From Rhodobacteraceae bacterium S2214 (GTDB lineage: Bacteria; Pseudomonadota; Alphaproteobacteria; Rhodobacterales; Rhodobacteraceae), in contig CP081161.1 of the NCBI GenBank assembly GCA_025141675.1, positions 3,511,501 through 3,575,500 on the forward strand: DNA of 64,000 bases. The letters are read 5' to 3'. The notes under the pieces are model-generated. The model was not told the origin of the DNA. It did no database searches and saw only the letters and a list, made by a program, of their open reading frames with translations. Made by a program: the position numbers and the translations under genes. Numbering within the stretch: the stretch's first letter is position 1; each line of letters begins with the position of its first letter. This document shows, piece after piece, positions 9,735 to 17,380 of this stretch.

Positions 9735-9869
9735 ATGCGCAGCCTACCTTACCTGTTTCTTGTTGTTGCAGCCGGTTTAAGTCTTGCAACATTTGTCACG
9801 TCCGAAACGCTTGCGCAGACCGCGCATCCTGTTGTCCATGACCGCGTATTGGGTCCAGTCTGGCCGTAA
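9735..9869 (+). CDS. Small predicted exported/membrane protein (44 aa), unknown
   Basis: Short open frame with a strong ribosome site (AAAAGGAGCC, 4-5 bases before ATG). The product starts MRSLPYLFLVVAAGLSLATF, a hydrophobic segment that could be a signal peptide or single membrane helix, and ends HDRVLGPVWP. If cleaved after TLAQT the mature part would be only ~16 residues. I do not recognise a family. The ribosome site and clean hydrophobic/polar split favour a real gene; the length leaves doubt. Confidence 0.5.
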   Translation: MRSLPYLFLVVAAGLSLATFVTSETLAQTAHPVVHDRVLGPVWP

Positions 9870-9878
9870 TTGGGTTGG

Positions 9879-10244
9879 TTAGCGTAGCTTGAATGATGCA
9901 GAATCACCGGCACCTTGATCCGTTGTGAACCGCATTTCTTGACCGTTAAATTCAACAAGCTGGCAATTGTACGGAATGACATCCCCACCCCAATTCATTT
10001 CGCGGCAAAAATACCCGTTTTGCCAAGACCACGTGCCGGTGATTTCCCAGCCCGCGCCGGTGCCCGCGATCTGGCCCGCAGGCGAAACAGCCAAATTCAC
10101 GCCGTACAGGCGGTTTGACAGGTTTTTGCCGCCAAGCGTCGCAAGAAATGTCGCCTTGTCAGAGATTGCTTGATAGCCCTGCGCAGTCGCAGCTGTCGCG
10201 GACAAAACGAAAGCGATTGCCGCTGTCTTGAAAAAGGTCGTCAT
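9879..10244 (-). CDS. Exported protein of unknown function, next to dapB
   Basis: 121 aa. The signal peptide MTTFFKTAAIAFVLSATAATAQG is clear. The mature part is a small, probably beta-rich domain with two cysteines (NGYFCREMNWGGDVIPYNC) likely forming a disulfide in the periplasm. Start at 10244 because AAAGGAG lies 6-7 bases upstream; a TTG one codon earlier is less likely. It is on the same strand as dapB but upstream lies the converging small gene. Function unknown; relatives in Rhodobacterales databases are uncharacterised or carry misleading names. Confidence 0.8.
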   Translation of the reverse strand: MTTFFKTAAIAFVLSATAATAQGYQAISDKATFLATLGGKNLSNRLYGVNLAVSPAGQIAGTGAGWEITGTWSWQNGYFCREMNWGGDVIPYNCQLVEFNGQEMRFTTDQGAGDSASFKLR

Positions 10245-10323
10245 CAAAAGCTCCTTTGTCGTGCGTTATGTACGATATACGCGCAACACGTGCCTTTGGT
10301 TTCATTTTGCCTAATATGGCCGA

Positions 10324-11133
10324 CTACAGCCCCAAAACATCAAGCATGTCGTATGCGCCAGGCTTTTGGGTTTGCCCCCAAAGTGCCGCTTTGAGCGCCC
10401 CGCGGGCAAATACCTTACGATCAGTTGCCATATGACGCAGCACAATCCGTTCGCCAGGGGCTGCAAACAGCACATCGTGTTCGCCCACAATATCCCCACC
10501 ACGAATAGCGCTAAAACCGATATCGCCGCGTTTGCGCGCGCCCGTGATCCCGTCACGACCGCTGTCTTTGACGTCATTCAATGCCACGCCGCGCCCTTCG
10601 GCTGCAGCCTCACCCAGCATCAAAGCCGTCCCTGATGGCGCGTCGACTTTGTGATGATGGTGCGCTTCGATCACTTCGATGTCGAAGTCTTCGTCTAACG
10701 CAGCCGCAACTTTCTTGGTCAGTTGTACGAGCAGGTTCACACCCAATGACATGTTCCCCGCTCGCACCACGACCGTATGGTGAGACGCCGCATTGACTGC
10801 CGCAATGTCGTCGTCCGTCATACCCGTCGTGCCGATGACATGCACCGCTTTGGCCTGTGCGGCCAGTTCGGAAAACGCAACGGTCGCAGCAGGTGCTGTG
10901 AAATCAATGACCGCTTGGGCTTTCACAAACGCCTCCAAGGCGTCGGACGTAACAACCACACCAACGGGTTGCCCACCCATGGCCGTGCCGACGTCCTGAC
11001 CGACCCAATCGTGACCATCCCGTTCCAGCGCTCCAACGAGGTGACATGCATCAGATGCCATGATGGTCTCGATCAACATCTGGCCCATACGGCCCGATGC
11101 CCCGGTCACGACGATTCCTGGTCCCTGTGTCAT
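10324..11133 (-). CDS. dapB: 4-hydroxy-tetrahydrodipicolinate reductase
   Basis: 269 aa. NAD(P)H-dependent step in lysine and meso-diaminopimelate synthesis, so it supplies both protein and cell-wall precursors. The nucleotide loop [13 protein letters not shown] is at residues ~7-19. The active-site block [15 protein letters not shown] (~155-169) contains the catalytic His-His and Lys. [11 protein letters not shown] and [10 protein letters not shown] mark the conserved central region. Start at 11133 (MTQGPGIVV) follows AGGAC and matches family length; the frame stays open far upstream through rbfA antisense and those earlier starts are discarded. Divergent from rbfA. Confidence 0.95.
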   Translation of the reverse strand: MTQGPGIVVTGASGRMGQMLIETIMASDACHLVGALERDGHDWVGQDVGTAMGGQPVGVVVTSDALEAFVKAQAVIDFTAPAATVAFSELAAQAKAVHVIGTTGMTDDDIAAVNAASHHTVVVRAGNMSLGVNLLVQLTKKVAAALDEDFDIEVIEAHHHHKVDAPSGTALMLGEAAAEGRGVALNDVKDSGRDGITGARKRGDIGFSAIRGGDIVGEHDVLFAAPGERIVLRHMATDRKVFARGALKAALWGQTQKPGAYDMLDVLGL

Positions 11134-11229
11134 ACGCTGTCCTTCTGTCTGTTGCCCTCTCTTAGCGTTTCGCACGGCTGACGCAAAGCCTCGCTTGGCA
11201 AAACGGCGGGCAATCACTACATGGGGCTT

Positions 11230-11625
11230 ATGGCAAAGCAAAGTAACAGAGACGGTAAGGCCCCAACCCAACGCATGTTGAAGGTGGGCGAACAGATCAG
11301 ACGGACATTGTCGTCTGTGCTGCAACGTGGCGAAGTGCATGATCCGGACCTGAACCGGATGATGATCACCGTGGGCGAGGTGCGCATGTCGCCTGACCTG
11401 CGTGTTGCGACCGCCTATATTCTGCCACTGGGTGGAAAGAATAAGCAGGAAACGCTGGATGCGGTGCGGCGTAACCGCCATGAAATCCGCCATCTTGTGG
11501 TCAAAGGCGGATCGCAGAAATTCGCACCGGAACTGCGGTTCGAAATTGACGGGACGTTCGACCAGATGGACGCCACACGTGCATTGCTTGCCGATGAACA
11601 CGTGCGGCAAGATCTGGACGAATGA
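11230..11625 (+). CDS. rbfA: Ribosome-binding factor A
   Basis: 131 aa from ATG 11230 (MAKQSN); an ATG three codons upstream at 11221 is also possible. RbfA binds the 30S subunit late in assembly and is needed for 16S 5'-end processing and cold adaptation. The KH-like fold is indicated by [21 protein letters not shown], the central [20 protein letters not shown] and the C-terminal [15 protein letters not shown]. It overlaps the next gene by 4 bp (ATGA). Together with truB downstream it forms a ribosome/RNA maturation group. Confidence 0.93.
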   Translation: MAKQSNRDGKAPTQRMLKVGEQIRRTLSSVLQRGEVHDPDLNRMMITVGEVRMSPDLRVATAYILPLGGKNKQETLDAVRRNRHEIRHLVVKGGSQKFAPELRFEIDGTFDQMDATRALLADEHVRQDLDE

Positions 11626-12341
11626 TCCGCGTCCTTGCAGGTCTGTTCATTGTTTTGGCGCTACCAGCCAGCGCAGTGACCTGCGAAGACATCGATTATG
11701 ACGGCAACAGTTTCACCGCTTGCACCGTTGATGCGTCAGCGGAAGATTTGCGTCTTTTCCATAGCAATGCTGCGGATCAGGTCATTGGCAGCTTTGGCGA
11801 TTTGGCCGATGAACACCCTGACAAAACGCTCGCCTTCGCCATGAACGCGGGCATGTATCATGCTGACCGCGCGCCTGTTGGCCTTTACCTTGAAGCAGGC
11901 ACCCAGAAATCCGGAATCGTCACATCCGACGGGCCGGGTAATTTTGGGCTGCTGCCGAACGGTGTTCTGTGCCTGACGGATAGTGATGCGCAAGTTTATG
12001 AAAGCTTCGATTTCGTCGCGACAGCCCCCGATTGCCGCGATGCGAACCAATCCGGCCCGATGCTGGTCATCGACGGGGCGCTACACCCGCGGTTCTTGGA
12101 AGACGGTTCGTCCAAATATGTGCGCAATGGCGTCGGAACATCGGCGGACGGCAAAACCGCGATCTTTGCGATCTCGAACAATGCGGTGAATTTTCACAGC
12201 TTTGGCGCCTTTTTCCGCGATTACCTGAAAATCCCGAACGCGCTTTACTTCGACGGCAAGGTCTCGCGTCTTTACGCGCCCGAATTGGGACGATCGGATT
12301 TCGGCTTTCAGCTTGGCCCAATGATCGGCGTGCTCGAATAG
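11622..12341 (+). CDS. Exported phosphodiester-glycosidase-family protein (NAGPA/DUF2233)
   Basis: 239 aa. Signal peptide [19 protein letters not shown], mature start near TCEDIDYDG. Family hallmarks are [21 protein letters not shown] (~70-90), [11 protein letters not shown] (~107), [14 protein letters not shown] (~145) and a late [16 protein letters not shown] and ALYFDG pair. Eukaryotic NAGPA removes GlcNAc from phosphodiester-linked mannose; bacterial members act outside the cytoplasm on uncertain substrates. Its ATGA coupling to rbfA is odd for a periplasmic enzyme but is probably only an expression link. Confidence 0.85.
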   Translation: MIRVLAGLFIVLALPASAVTCEDIDYDGNSFTACTVDASAEDLRLFHSNAADQVIGSFGDLADEHPDKTLAFAMNAGMYHADRAPVGLYLEAGTQKSGIVTSDGPGNFGLLPNGVLCLTDSDAQVYESFDFVATAPDCRDANQSGPMLVIDGALHPRFLEDGSSKYVRNGVGTSADGKTAIFAISNNAVNFHSFGAFFRDYLKIPNALYFDGKVSRLYAPELGRSDFGFQLGPMIGVLE

Positions 12342-12349
12342 GCCCTTTT

Positions 12350-12391
12350 CTTTTGGTCTTAAATATCTCGGGGGTTTGGGGGCTGGCCCCC
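12350..12391 (+). repeat. 42-bp dispersed hairpin element, copy 2
   Basis: CTTTTGGTCTTAAATATCTC followed by GGGGGTTTGGGGGCTGGCCCCC. It matches the copy at 6365-6406 at 38 of 42 positions and again begins within 10 bases of a plus-strand stop codon, between the glycosidase-family gene and truB. Confidence 0.75.
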
Positions 12392-12452
12392 ATATTGACC
12401 GCCGCCCCGACACAAGCTAGCAGGCGCGTTCAATCACCAAAGGGTTCATCAC

Positions 12453-13367
12453 ATGGCACGCAAACGCAAGGGACGCGATATCTCAGGTTGGCTTGTTGTG
12501 GACAAACCTGCGGGCATTACGTCCACAACTGTTGTCGGCAAAGTGCGCTGGGCGTTAAACGCGAAAAAAGCGGGACATGCGGGTACCCTTGATCCCGAAG
12601 CCACTGGCGTTCTGGCTGTAGCACTGGGCGAGGCGACCAAGACCGTGCCCTATATTACTGACGCCTTAAAAGCATACACGTTCACGGTGCGTCTTGGCCA
12701 AGCCACAAACACTGATGATGCCGAAGGCGAAGTCATAAAAACATCCGACCTGCGCCCGACAGATGACCAGATCAAAGATGCGCTAGCCCCATTCATTGGC
12801 GACATCATGCAGGTGCCGCCGCAGTTCTCTGCCGTTAAGGTCGATGGCCAACGCGCCTACAAAAAAGCCCGCGACGGCGAAGAGATGGAGCTGGCCGCGC
12901 GTCCGCTTTGGGTCGAAGAATTGTTGCTGATTGATCGTCCCGACGCAGACCACGTAGTTCTTGAAATGACCTGCGGGAAAGGCGGCTATGTCCGTTCTAT
13001 CGCCCGCGATCTGGGTGCCGCACTTGGTTGTTATGGACATGTTCTACAACTGCGTCGCATTTGGTCTGGTCCGTTTGATGTGGAAGACGGTATTTCGCTG
13101 GACCAAATCGACGCGCTCGCGAAAACGCCGGACCTGGACGCACATTTGCAGCCCTTAGAAGTTGGCCTTGCCGATTTGCCAGAGGTGACCTGCCCCGCCG
13201 AAAGTGTTGTGAAACTGCGTAACGGCAATCCGGCCCCTGTGATCGGATCGGGTTTGGAATATGGCGAAGAAGTTTGGGCGTCGCACGATGGCACCCCGAT
13301 TGCCGTGGGCAAATATCTGGGCGGCACATTGCAGCCGTCACGGGTTTTCGTCGCTGATTCGATGTGA
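12453..13367 (+). CDS. truB: tRNA pseudouridine-55 synthase
   Basis: 304 aa. Makes pseudouridine 55 in the T-loop of tRNAs. The catalytic motif [21 protein letters not shown] (Asp at ~49) is intact; also seen are [13 protein letters not shown] near the start, the [12 protein letters not shown] block, and [16 protein letters not shown] (~170). The C-terminal part is a short PUA-like domain. It is preceded by the dispersed hairpin and followed by a weak hairpin (13369-13390). truB usually stands next to rpsO; here three extra genes lie between. Confidence 0.95.
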   Translation: MARKRKGRDISGWLVVDKPAGITSTTVVGKVRWALNAKKAGHAGTLDPEATGVLAVALGEATKTVPYITDALKAYTFTVRLGQATNTDDAEGEVIKTSDLRPTDDQIKDALAPFIGDIMQVPPQFSAVKVDGQRAYKKARDGEEMELAARPLWVEELLLIDRPDADHVVLEMTCGKGGYVRSIARDLGAALGCYGHVLQLRRIWSGPFDVEDGISLDQIDALAKTPDLDAHLQPLEVGLADLPEVTCPAESVVKLRNGNPAPVIGSGLEYGEEVWASHDGTPIAVGKYLGGTLQPSRVFVADSM

Positions 13368-13368
13368 T

Positions 13369-13390
13369 TTTCGCGCTTCACGGCGCGAAA
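13369..13390 (+). terminator. Perfect 8-bp hairpin after truB
   Basis: TTTCGCGC pairs with GCGCGAAA around a 6-base loop immediately after the truB stop. No T-run follows. It overlaps the first of two direct repeats CGAAATGTTACA (13386-13397 and 13449-13460). Confidence 0.4.
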
Positions 13391-13568
13391 TGTTACAAGA
13401 TGTCACGCGCCTCACGCGGCCGTTATACGATGCCCGATGTTTGTTTCACGAAATGTTACAGTTTTGGGCGGGTCGGTCATCCCTGCGTGATGGGGCTGCA
13501 CAGAGCCCGCCACATTCGGCAAGTTGTGTTCAACGATACACAGAACACATGACCGAAAGACTTGCCCC

Positions 13569-14063
13569 ATGACCGACATCAAACACTCCGCCTTCACCGT
13601 TCTCGCCGCTGGCGCTTTTGCCACCATCGCCTTTGACGCCTTCGGCCAAGGCCTGTCGCCGATGTTTGGGTTTGCCAAGCTGGCACCAGTTGGTCTGGCC
13701 CAACAAACGCTCAACACTGTTTTCGACAGTGTGCCAAAAGGGACAGCGCACATGTTGCACACGATCACTGGCGTTCTGTTTTACACGCTCGGTTACCTGC
13801 TGATCGCGCGCCCCGTTCAAAAGATGATCGTCCCGAACTTGCACTGGGGTCTGACCGCCGTCGCTTATGGCGTCGTATTGTGGGTGTTCGCCCTGTACGT
13901 CATGGCCCACCTTGTTGCAGGAAATCCCGCATTCCTTGGCTTTAGCGGCATCACGTGGGTCGCGCTCTGGGGTCACATCTTGTTTGCGGTCGTCGCAGCA
14001 TGGGTGATCGAAGCACGCGGTCTGTCCGTGTCTTACGCCAAAGCGTCTGCCATAACTGCCTAA
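13569..14063 (+). CDS. Four-helix integral membrane protein, unknown function
   Basis: 164 aa from MTDIKHS. Four hydrophobic segments are apparent: around FTVLAAGAFATIAFDAF, HTITGVLFYTLGYLLIA, GLTAVAYGVVLWVFALYVMAHLV, and WVALWGHILFAVVAAWVI. Several histidines lie in or near helices (HMLHTITG, NLHWGL, MAHLV, GHILF), which might bind haem or metal, but no known motif is complete. I do not recognise the family with confidence. The frame is open upstream to 13524 but that start lacks a ribosome site. It has its own upstream gap of ~200 bp after truB. Confidence 0.8.
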   Translation: MTDIKHSAFTVLAAGAFATIAFDAFGQGLSPMFGFAKLAPVGLAQQTLNTVFDSVPKGTAHMLHTITGVLFYTLGYLLIARPVQKMIVPNLHWGLTAVAYGVVLWVFALYVMAHLVAGNPAFLGFSGITWVALWGHILFAVVAAWVIEARGLSVSYAKASAITA

Positions 14064-14103
14064 TCTCTTCTCGCTCCCTTCCTACCCTCCTCCCAGTTGC
14101 AGG

Positions 14104-14126
14104 CCGTCTTTGTTCATCAAAGGCGG
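14104..14126 (+). terminator. Hairpin in the 3' region of the membrane protein gene
   Basis: CCGTCTTTG pairs with CAAAGGCGG (9 pairs, one G-T) around TTCAT, followed by a T-containing tail. A CCCTCCTCCC run at 14086-14095 just before it is complementary to ribosome-binding sites. Confidence 0.45.
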
Positions 14127-14165
14127 TCTGTTGCTATTTGCGGGGGCAGCACCGATATCAGCCCC

Positions 14166-14675
14166 ATGATCACGCGACACCATTCCGATGGGGCGACACT
14201 GTCCTCTGCGACCTATTCAGATTGCGAAACCTATCGCTACGCCCTGACCCGTACTTGGGATGACACGGGAAAGCGGCTGATGTTTGTGATGCTCAATCCG
14301 TCAAAGGCGACCGAGGCGCATAATGACCCGACCGTGGGGCGATGCGAGAACCGTGCGCGGGCTTTGGGATATGGTGCATTTCGTGTCACCAACCTGTTTG
14401 CGTTGCGTGAAACAGACCCGATGCAGATGCGGCGACATATTGAACCAAATGGTCCTGATAATGATCAGACCTTGATCGAAGGTGCAGGTTGGGCTGACAC
14501 CACGATCGCTGCATGGGGTGTTCATGGCGTTCATCTTGGGCGCGACGCAGAGGTTATCACCTTATTTCAAAACAATAATTGCGCCCTTCATGCTCTCGGC
14601 GTCACCAAAGCAGGGCACCCTCGCCACCCGCTTTATATGCCCTACAGCGCGATGCCTTCGCCTTGGCCGGCATAA
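14166..14675 (+). CDS. DUF1643-family protein
   Basis: 169 aa from MITRHHSDG. Family blocks are CETYRYALTRTWDD, FVMLNPSKATEAHNDPTVGRC (~42-62), RVTNLFALRETDP and the C-terminal HALGVTKAGHPRHPLYMP. DUF1643 proteins are often found in accessory regions and near phage genes; function is unknown, though the conserved NPS and GHPRHP motifs suggest an enzyme. Start at 14166 was preferred over 14097 because the family begins close to this point. It sits in the insertion between truB and rpsO. Confidence 0.85.
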   Translation: MITRHHSDGATLSSATYSDCETYRYALTRTWDDTGKRLMFVMLNPSKATEAHNDPTVGRCENRARALGYGAFRVTNLFALRETDPMQMRRHIEPNGPDNDQTLIEGAGWADTTIAAWGVHGVHLGRDAEVITLFQNNNCALHALGVTKAGHPRHPLYMPYSAMPSPWPA

Positions 14676-14784
14676 TCCTGCATTAACCAACAGGCTTGTT
14701 CGTACCAGACTCCGATTTAGGCATTTGCTATTGAAACGGGATCACGTTGGGCCGGGGGCGGTACCGCTTTTCAGAAAGACGAAC

Positions 14785-15630
14785 ATGCTTGCTATCATTG
14801 CTTTATTCGGGGTCGCGGTTGCGTCGATTGTCATCACTGACGCGGACCATGAAACCGATCCAGAAACAACCGTGGAACCTGCCCCAGAAGACGACCGCAT
14901 TGGTGCTACGACGCCGCTGCAAGAGGCGTTGATGCCTAGCGAGACGCTTAATAGTGCGGGGACCGGACAAACAATCGCGGGGACTGTGCGCGCCGATCTG
15001 TTGTTTGGTGGGACAGGTGACGATGAAATCACAGGCGGTGAAGGTGAAGACACGCTGCATGGTGACGATGGAAACGACACCTTGTTTGGCGGGAAAGCGA
15101 TGGACAGCCTGTTTGGCGACATTGGCGACGACGTCTTGGACGGTGGTGACCACGACGATGACCTTATCGGTGGCAGCGGTGATGACACGTTATATGGCGG
15201 CGACGGTGACGATGAACTGCTGGGATCGTTTGGTAACGACACTTTGGCAGGTGGCGCAGGTCAAGATGTGCTGAACGGCGGCGCTGGCGATGATATCTTG
15301 ATTGGGAACGACGATACCGATAGCGATTTTCTGAATGGCGGCCGCGGCGACGATATTCTGCGCGGTGGCGTTGGGGATACTCTGTCCGGTGGTGAAGGTG
15401 CGGATACGTTCGCGGTAGACGCTGATCAGGAAGGAACGACCTACATCGACGATTACGATCCTGATGTGGACGTCATAGAAGTTGTTTATGATCAGAACGG
15501 ACCGGCACCCGAATTAACCACAAGTCGTACTGACGACGGGCTGGCCCTTTTCGCAGATGGCGACTTTGTCGCGGGGTTTGCAAACGTCGAAACGCTTGAT
15601 CTTGACCGGATTGCTTTGGTCGCCGCCTAA
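14785..15630 (+). CDS. RTX (haemolysin-type calcium-binding repeat) protein with N-terminal membrane segment
   Basis: 281 aa. Starts [20 protein letters not shown], a hydrophobic helix, then an acidic Pro/Glu/Thr linker (residues ~25-70). About eleven nonapeptide repeats of the GGxGxDxL type run from ~85 to ~225 (for example [31 protein letters not shown]), forming a calcium-binding beta-roll. The C-terminal ~55 residues end in an acidic, hydrophobic-ended stretch ([13 protein letters not shown]) reminiscent of type I secretion signals. Having both an N-terminal helix and a C-terminal signal is unusual. Function unknown; a surface or cell-division-site role is possible. Confidence 0.85.
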   Translation: MLAIIALFGVAVASIVITDADHETDPETTVEPAPEDDRIGATTPLQEALMPSETLNSAGTGQTIAGTVRADLLFGGTGDDEITGGEGEDTLHGDDGNDTLFGGKAMDSLFGDIGDDVLDGGDHDDDLIGGSGDDTLYGGDGDDELLGSFGNDTLAGGAGQDVLNGGAGDDILIGNDDTDSDFLNGGRGDDILRGGVGDTLSGGEGADTFAVDADQEGTTYIDDYDPDVDVIEVVYDQNGPAPELTTSRTDDGLALFADGDFVAGFANVETLDLDRIALVAA

Positions 15631-15670
15631 AAAACCCTTTTCTTTTTGCCTGTTCTTGCCTAAACGCAGC

Positions 15671-15699
15671 CATCCGATCAGGGAATCCCCTACCGGATG
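15671..15699 (+). promoter_or_regulatory. Hairpin in the rpsO leader, possible S15 autoregulatory element
   Basis: CATCCG (15671-15676) pairs with CGGATG (15694-15699), with an inner GGG/CCC pair, 66 bases before the rpsO start. S15 binds its own leader in several bacterial phyla, including alphaproteobacteria; assignment to that class is inference from position and shape. Confidence 0.4.
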
Positions 15700-15764
15700 C
15701 TCCACGGGCCTTTCTGGACGACATCCCGGATCGCGCCATCAACCCTTTAGATAAGGAGACCCCG

Positions 15765-16034
15765 ATGTCGATTACTGCTGAAGATAAAGCACGGATCATG
15801 AAAGAATTCGCCACCAAAGAAGGCGATACAGGTTCCCCAGAAGTTCAGATCGCGATTCTTTCATCGCGCATCGCGACTTTGACAGAACACTTCAAGACCC
15901 ACAAAAAAGACAACCACGGTCGCCGTGGTCTGCTGAAAATGGTTGCTCTGCGCCGGAAGCTGCTGGACTACACACGTGGTAAAGATGAGGCCCGTTACCA
16001 GGACCTGATCAAACGTCTTGGCCTGCGCCGCTAA
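15765..16034 (+). CDS. rpsO: 30S ribosomal protein S15
   Basis: 89 aa, standard length. Primary 16S rRNA binding protein of the 30S platform. Recognisable throughout: [51 protein letters not shown], and [21 protein letters not shown] strong ribosome site (TAAGGAG) precedes ATG. It is followed by a strong terminator and is not next to pnp, which is ~32 kb away in this window. Confidence 0.98.
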   Translation: MSITAEDKARIMKEFATKEGDTGSPEVQIAILSSRIATLTEHFKTHKKDNHGRRGLLKMVALRRKLLDYTRGKDEARYQDLIKRLGLRR

Positions 16035-16061
16035 TTTAGCTGCCGCACCACAGATACGGAA

Positions 16062-16089
16062 AAGCCCACCAATTTTGGTGGGCTTTTTT
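16062..16089 (+). terminator. rpsO: Intrinsic terminator of rpsO
   Basis: AAGCCCACC / GGTGGGCTT perfect stem with AATTTT loop and a following T-run. Well placed 28 bases after the rpsO stop. Confidence 0.9.
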
Positions 16090-16100
16090 GTGTTTGGAAC

Positions 16101-16673
16101 TTAGGTCTGCGCCACGTTCTGCGCAATTTCCGCAGCGATCGCTTTTGCATCCACACCGCCGCGATCCGCCGATATGCGCAGGCCAAGCAGGTCAGATTGA
16201 TAGCGCCGCGCCAAATCCTTTGGGGTGCGATCTGACGAAATGTGACCGTCGGTTTGCGCCTGCGCGAAAAGGGCAGCGAATTGCGTTTCCATGGCTTTCA
16301 AATGAGCGTCAGCTGTTTCGGCCAAGGGGTGGTCATGCGCATGCAATTCCAGAAACGTTTTGGATAACATACAGGCCTTCGCGGGCGCATCTTCGGTTTC
16401 AACGACCATCGCCGGAAACCTTTGCAATGCAACGACAGGGCCATATTCCTGCGCTAGTGCCGCAAGCCGCGCCTGCCCGTCGGACGCATATTTTTCCATG
16501 GCAAGCGCAAAGAGCGCGTCCTTTGAACCGAACGCCGCATAAAAGCTACCGGGTTTCATCTGCAATTCAGCCTCAAGATCTTTCAACGACGTGCCTGCCC
16601 AGCCTCGTCGCCAGAACAGGTCGCGGGCACGCTTGATCAGATCATCACGGTCATAATTTGGCTTGCGCGGCAT
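16101..16673 (-). CDS. TetR/AcrR-family transcriptional regulator
   Basis: 190 aa. N-terminal DNA-binding domain (PNYDRDDLIKRARDLFWRRG, then TSLKDLEAELQMKPGSFYAAFGSKDALF) is typical TetR; the C-terminal ligand domain is divergent and contains a single Cys (PAKACMLSKTFLELHAHDHP). Start at 16673 (MPRKPN) fits the family; a longer frame up to 16703 exists. It is divergent from the AhpD-like gene at 16772, and the ~100-bp gap holds operator-like palindromes, so it probably represses itself and that neighbour in response to an electrophile or oxidant. Confidence 0.92.
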   Translation of the reverse strand: MPRKPNYDRDDLIKRARDLFWRRGWAGTSLKDLEAELQMKPGSFYAAFGSKDALFALAMEKYASDGQARLAALAQEYGPVVALQRFPAMVVETEDAPAKACMLSKTFLELHAHDHPLAETADAHLKAMETQFAALFAQAQTDGHISSDRTPKDLARRYQSDLLGLRISADRGGVDAKAIAAEIAQNVAQT

Positions 16674-16687
16674 GTGTTCACCAATAG

Positions 16688-16728
16688 TTGAATAATTGCT
16701 CAATTATATACTTGAGTGATCACTCAAG
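16688..16728. promoter_or_regulatory. Two TetR-type operators in the divergent gap
   Basis: CTTGAGTGATCACTCAAG at 16711-16728 is a perfect 18-bp palindrome. A weaker related half-site pair TTGAATAATTGCTCAAT lies at 16688-16704. Both overlap the likely promoters of the divergent regulator and AhpD-like genes, as expected for a local TetR operator. Confidence 0.85.
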
Positions 16729-16771
16729 AAAGCCTAATCAGCAAACATACGTAATGAAAAGGACCTAAATC

Positions 16772-17338
16772 ATGGCTTTCCCATCCCACGACCTCGATTC
16801 CGCACCTGAAGGCTCAAAGCCGCTGTTGGAAAATTCTCAAAAAGCTTTCGGTCGTTTGCCAGGCTTGCACAAGGTTCTGGCGGAAAGCCCGCAGGCATAT
16901 GAAGGCTATCAAGTGCTTCACAAGCTGTTCACTGAAACCGAATTTGACGCAGACGAACTGACGGTCGTTTGGCAATCAATCAACGTTGAACACGCTTGCC
17001 ATTACTGCGTTCCTGCCCACACGGGCATCGCGAAGATGATGAAAGTCTCCGACGAGATCACCGAAGCCCTGCGCAACGAAACACCACTTGCATCAGCTAA
17101 GCTGGAAGCGCTGCGTACTTTCACAATCCAGATGGTCCGCGAACGCGGCAATGTGTCCGACGAACAGATGCAGACATTCTTTGACGCAGGTTACGGCCAC
17201 CGCGCGGTTTTGGATGTGATCCTTGGCTTGGCGCAAAAGACGATGTCCAACTACATCAACCACGTCGCACAGACACCTGTTGATGAGGTGTTCCACCCAT
17301 TGAAATGGACACGCAGCGACACACCGCTTGAAGTATAA
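16772..17338 (+). CDS. Carboxymuconolactone-decarboxylase-family protein (AhpD-like peroxidase-related)
   Basis: 188 aa. The redox motif EHACHYCVPAHTGIAK (~70-85) contains the Cys-X2-Cys pair and downstream His of the AhpD/CMD family, which accept or pass on reducing equivalents or act as peroxidases. The C-terminal helix block VLDVILGLAQKTMSNYINHV is also conserved in such proteins. A good ribosome site (AAAAGGAC) precedes ATG. Under probable control of the divergent TetR gene, it likely detoxifies the inducing compound; substrate is unknown. Confidence 0.88.
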   Translation: MAFPSHDLDSAPEGSKPLLENSQKAFGRLPGLHKVLAESPQAYEGYQVLHKLFTETEFDADELTVVWQSINVEHACHYCVPAHTGIAKMMKVSDEITEALRNETPLASAKLEALRTFTIQMVRERGNVSDEQMQTFFDAGYGHRAVLDVILGLAQKTMSNYINHVAQTPVDEVFHPLKWTRSDTPLEV

Positions 17339-17346
17339 AACAAGAT

Positions 17347-17374
17347 CGAGCCCGCCTGCGATAAGGCGCGCTCG
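17347..17374. terminator. Weak hairpin between convergent genes
   Basis: CGAGC-CC-GCC pairs with GGC-GC-GCTCG with an internal mismatch loop. Placed between the AhpD-like and winged-helix genes; no T-run, so termination is uncertain. Confidence 0.35.
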
Positions 17375-17380
17375 AACCAC

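Noticed and set aside
11134..11610. Upstream extension of dapB
   Set aside because: The frame stays open upstream through rbfA antisense, but the conserved DapB N-terminus and ribosome site begin at 11133.
13261..13552. Open frames crossing the end of truB and the following gap
   Set aside because: They run out of frame through truB and lack start signals; the gap is better read as terminator plus repeats.
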